Source: Candidatus Sediminicultor sextus
Lineage (GTDB): Bacteria > Atribacterota > Phoenicimicrobiia > Phoenicimicrobiales > Phoenicimicrobiaceae
Direction of reading: 5' to 3'
Length of the DNA stretch: 23,828 bases
NCBI GenBank assembly: GCA_014894735.1
Contig: JADBKX010000145.1
Location: 29,231 to 53,058 of the forward strand
Position numbers and translations under genes: made by a program. The notes under the pieces were generated by a model. That model was not told where the DNA came from. It did no database searches and was given only the letters and a program-made list of their open reading frames with translations. Of the stretch, positions 22,827 through 23,828 are shown in pieces. Numbering within the stretch: position 1 is the stretch's first letter; each line of letters starts with the position of its first letter.

Positions 22827-22867
22827 AAAAGTTGCCAAAAGGTGCCTGGCACCTTTTGGCAACTTTT
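22827..22867 (+). terminator. Perfect 20-bp palindrome (REP-like or terminator)
   Basis: Positions 22827-22846 are the exact reverse complement of 22848-22867, with a single T between. The core is GGTGCCTGGCACC and the outer arms are AAAAGTTGCC and GGCAACTTTT. The final CTTTT can serve as a short U-tract, so it can terminate in both directions. The core is of a kind I associate with dispersed extragenic palindromes. Confidence 0.75.
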
Positions 22868-22919
22868 CCCTTACGGAACAAATTTTTATTTAAAAAAAGA
22901 GGATTTTTTAAAATCCGCG

Positions 22920-22948
22920 TTGTATATATATAATAACTGCATTATATT
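22920..22948 (+). promoter_or_regulatory. Candidate promoter for iadA
   Basis: TTGTAT (22920-22925), a 17-nt spacer and TATATT (22943-22948), in the gap after the palindrome and about 70 nt upstream of iadA. Weak support because the region is almost all A and T. Confidence 0.35.
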
Positions 22949-23017
22949 TAATAAAAAAGAATACCAATTTTTTCCGTCAAATTAAAAAAATATAAATAAT
23001 AACAATATGGAGGCAAG

Positions 23018-23828
23018 ATGAGCATTTTATTAATAAAAAATGGAGACGTTTATGCACCTGAACCTAAAGGAGAAAAAGATATACTGGTTATCAATGAAAA
23101 AATCTTTTTTATTGACCAAAATATTTTAACCTCAGCATTAAATGTAATGGATAAAAATATAAAAATCATTGATGCTTCAAAGTGTATTGTTATTCCCGGC
23201 CATATTGACCAACATGTTCATATGAATGGCGCCGGTGGCGAGGGGGGACCTCAATATCGAACCCCACCCATCCAATTCAGTGAATTTGTGAAAGCTGGTA
23301 TAACTTCCGTGGTAGGCTTGTTGGGCACCGATGGATTTGCCAGGTCATTAAAAGCTCTTTTGATGAAGGCAAGAGCATTGGAACAAGAAGGAATAAGTAC
23401 CTGGATATATACCGGGGCTTACGAGTATCCTTCGCCAACCATCACCGAAAGTATTTTATCTGACATCATTTTAATTGATAAGGTCATTGGTCTAAAAATA
23501 GCCTTGTCCGATCATCGGGCTTCCCATCCTACCTTAGATGAATTTAGAAGAGCCACCTCTGAGGCAAGAGCCGGCGGAGTACTTGCAGGAAAAGCAGGGG
23601 TGGTTCATATACATATGGGAGGTGAAAAAATTGGTTTAAACTACTTGTTTGACATCATTAGAAACACCGAAATACCGGTGGAACAGTTTGCGCCGACTCA
23701 TTTAAATAAAAAAGATGAAGAGCTTTTTCAACAGGTTGTGGCATTTGGCAAAATAGGTGGATACATCGATTTGACTGCCGGCGTTTCAGGGGAAGAAAAA
23801 TCAAGTCATAGCATAAAACCTGGCAAGG
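23018..23828 (+). CDS. iadA: Isoaspartyl dipeptidase (beta-aspartyl-peptidase), 5' part, cut by window edge
   Basis: 270 codons are visible, open to the right edge. It is an amidohydrolase-superfamily metalloenzyme that cleaves iso-Asp dipeptides arising from damaged proteins. Expected metal-site residues appear in order: PGHIDQHVHMNGAGGEGG with His66 and His68, a candidate carbamylated Lys160 (VIGLKIALSDHR), HIHMGG with His197/His199 and APTHLN with His228. The catalytic Asp would lie beyond the edge. The SDHRASHPT block is characteristic of IadA. ATG 23018 has GGAGG (23009-23013) only 4 nt upstream. It is separated from the activase operon by a palindrome and a possible promoter, so it is probably a separate unit. 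Confidence 0.93.
   Translation, partial: MSILLIKNGDVYAPEPKGEKDILVINEKIFFIDQNILTSALNVMDKNIKIIDASKCIVIPGHIDQHVHMNGAGGEGGPQYRTPPIQFSEFVKAGITSVVGLLGTDGFARSLKALLMKARALEQEGISTWIYTGAYEYPSPTITESILSDIILIDKVIGLKIALSDHRASHPTLDEFRRATSEARAGGVLAGKAGVVHIHMGGEKIGLNYLFDIIRNTEIPVEQFAPTHLNKKDEELFQQVVAFGKIGGYIDLTAGVSGEEKSSHSIKPGK

Noticed and set aside
22520..22852. 110-codon minus-strand frame at the end of the DUF2229 gene
   Set aside because: It starts within the perfect palindrome and is antisense to a conserved coding region. No other evidence supports it.

Overview
The window is a low-GC bacterial chromosome segment. Genes are tightly packed and all read on the plus strand. Its core order is dut (3' end), ftsK, a BMP/nucleoside ABC transporter, a rodZ-like gene, thpR, recA, recX, rny, miaB, miaA. 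This resembles the ftsK/spoIIIE-ymfM-recA-rny-miaB neighbourhood of Firmicutes. The strong Shine-Dalgarno sites, the low GC and an acyl-CoA dehydratase activase system suggest an anaerobe, either a Firmicute relative or a member of a candidate phylum such as Atribacterota. The phylum is inferred, because no rRNA is present.

Layout. Positions 2-70 are the last codons of a dUTPase. Positions 68-279 are a heptamer-repeat intergenic block. Positions 296-4915 hold a Na/Pi cotransporter, undecaprenyl-diphosphatase and the FtsK DNA translocase. Positions 4916-5340 are a repeat block bounded by a perfect 34-bp inverted repeat. Positions 5467-10241 are a complete nucleoside-type ABC transporter (binding protein, double ATPase, two permeases), with a perfect 16-bp hairpin after the binding-protein gene. 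Positions 10350-14115 hold rodZ-like, DUF4416, thpR, recA and recX. Positions 14097-14354 carry more repeats. rny follows at 14547-16079 and ends in two hairpins. miaB, miaA, a two-domain ASKHA activase and a DUF2229/HGD-D-like protein (16259-22822) are joined by three successive ATGA overlaps and closed by a perfect 20-bp palindrome. The 5' part of an isoaspartyl dipeptidase gene (iadA) runs off the right edge.

Two things stand out. First, thpR, recX and rny have no ATG, GTG or TTG that would give a full-length protein. In each, a Shine-Dalgarno site lies 9-10 nt before an ATA or ATT codon that restores the conserved N-terminus, so non-canonical initiation appears to recur within 3 kb. Second, the intergenic DNA is built largely from several families of degenerate 7-bp tandem units combined with REP-like palindromes. 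These arrays abut or enter coding ends: the dut stop codon and the last residues of recX lie in repeat units.

The least understood genes are the activase/DUF2229 pair. They look like the two halves of a protein that I recall as a single large polypeptide in other anaerobes. Here they are separate genes translationally coupled to the tRNA-modification genes miaB and miaA.
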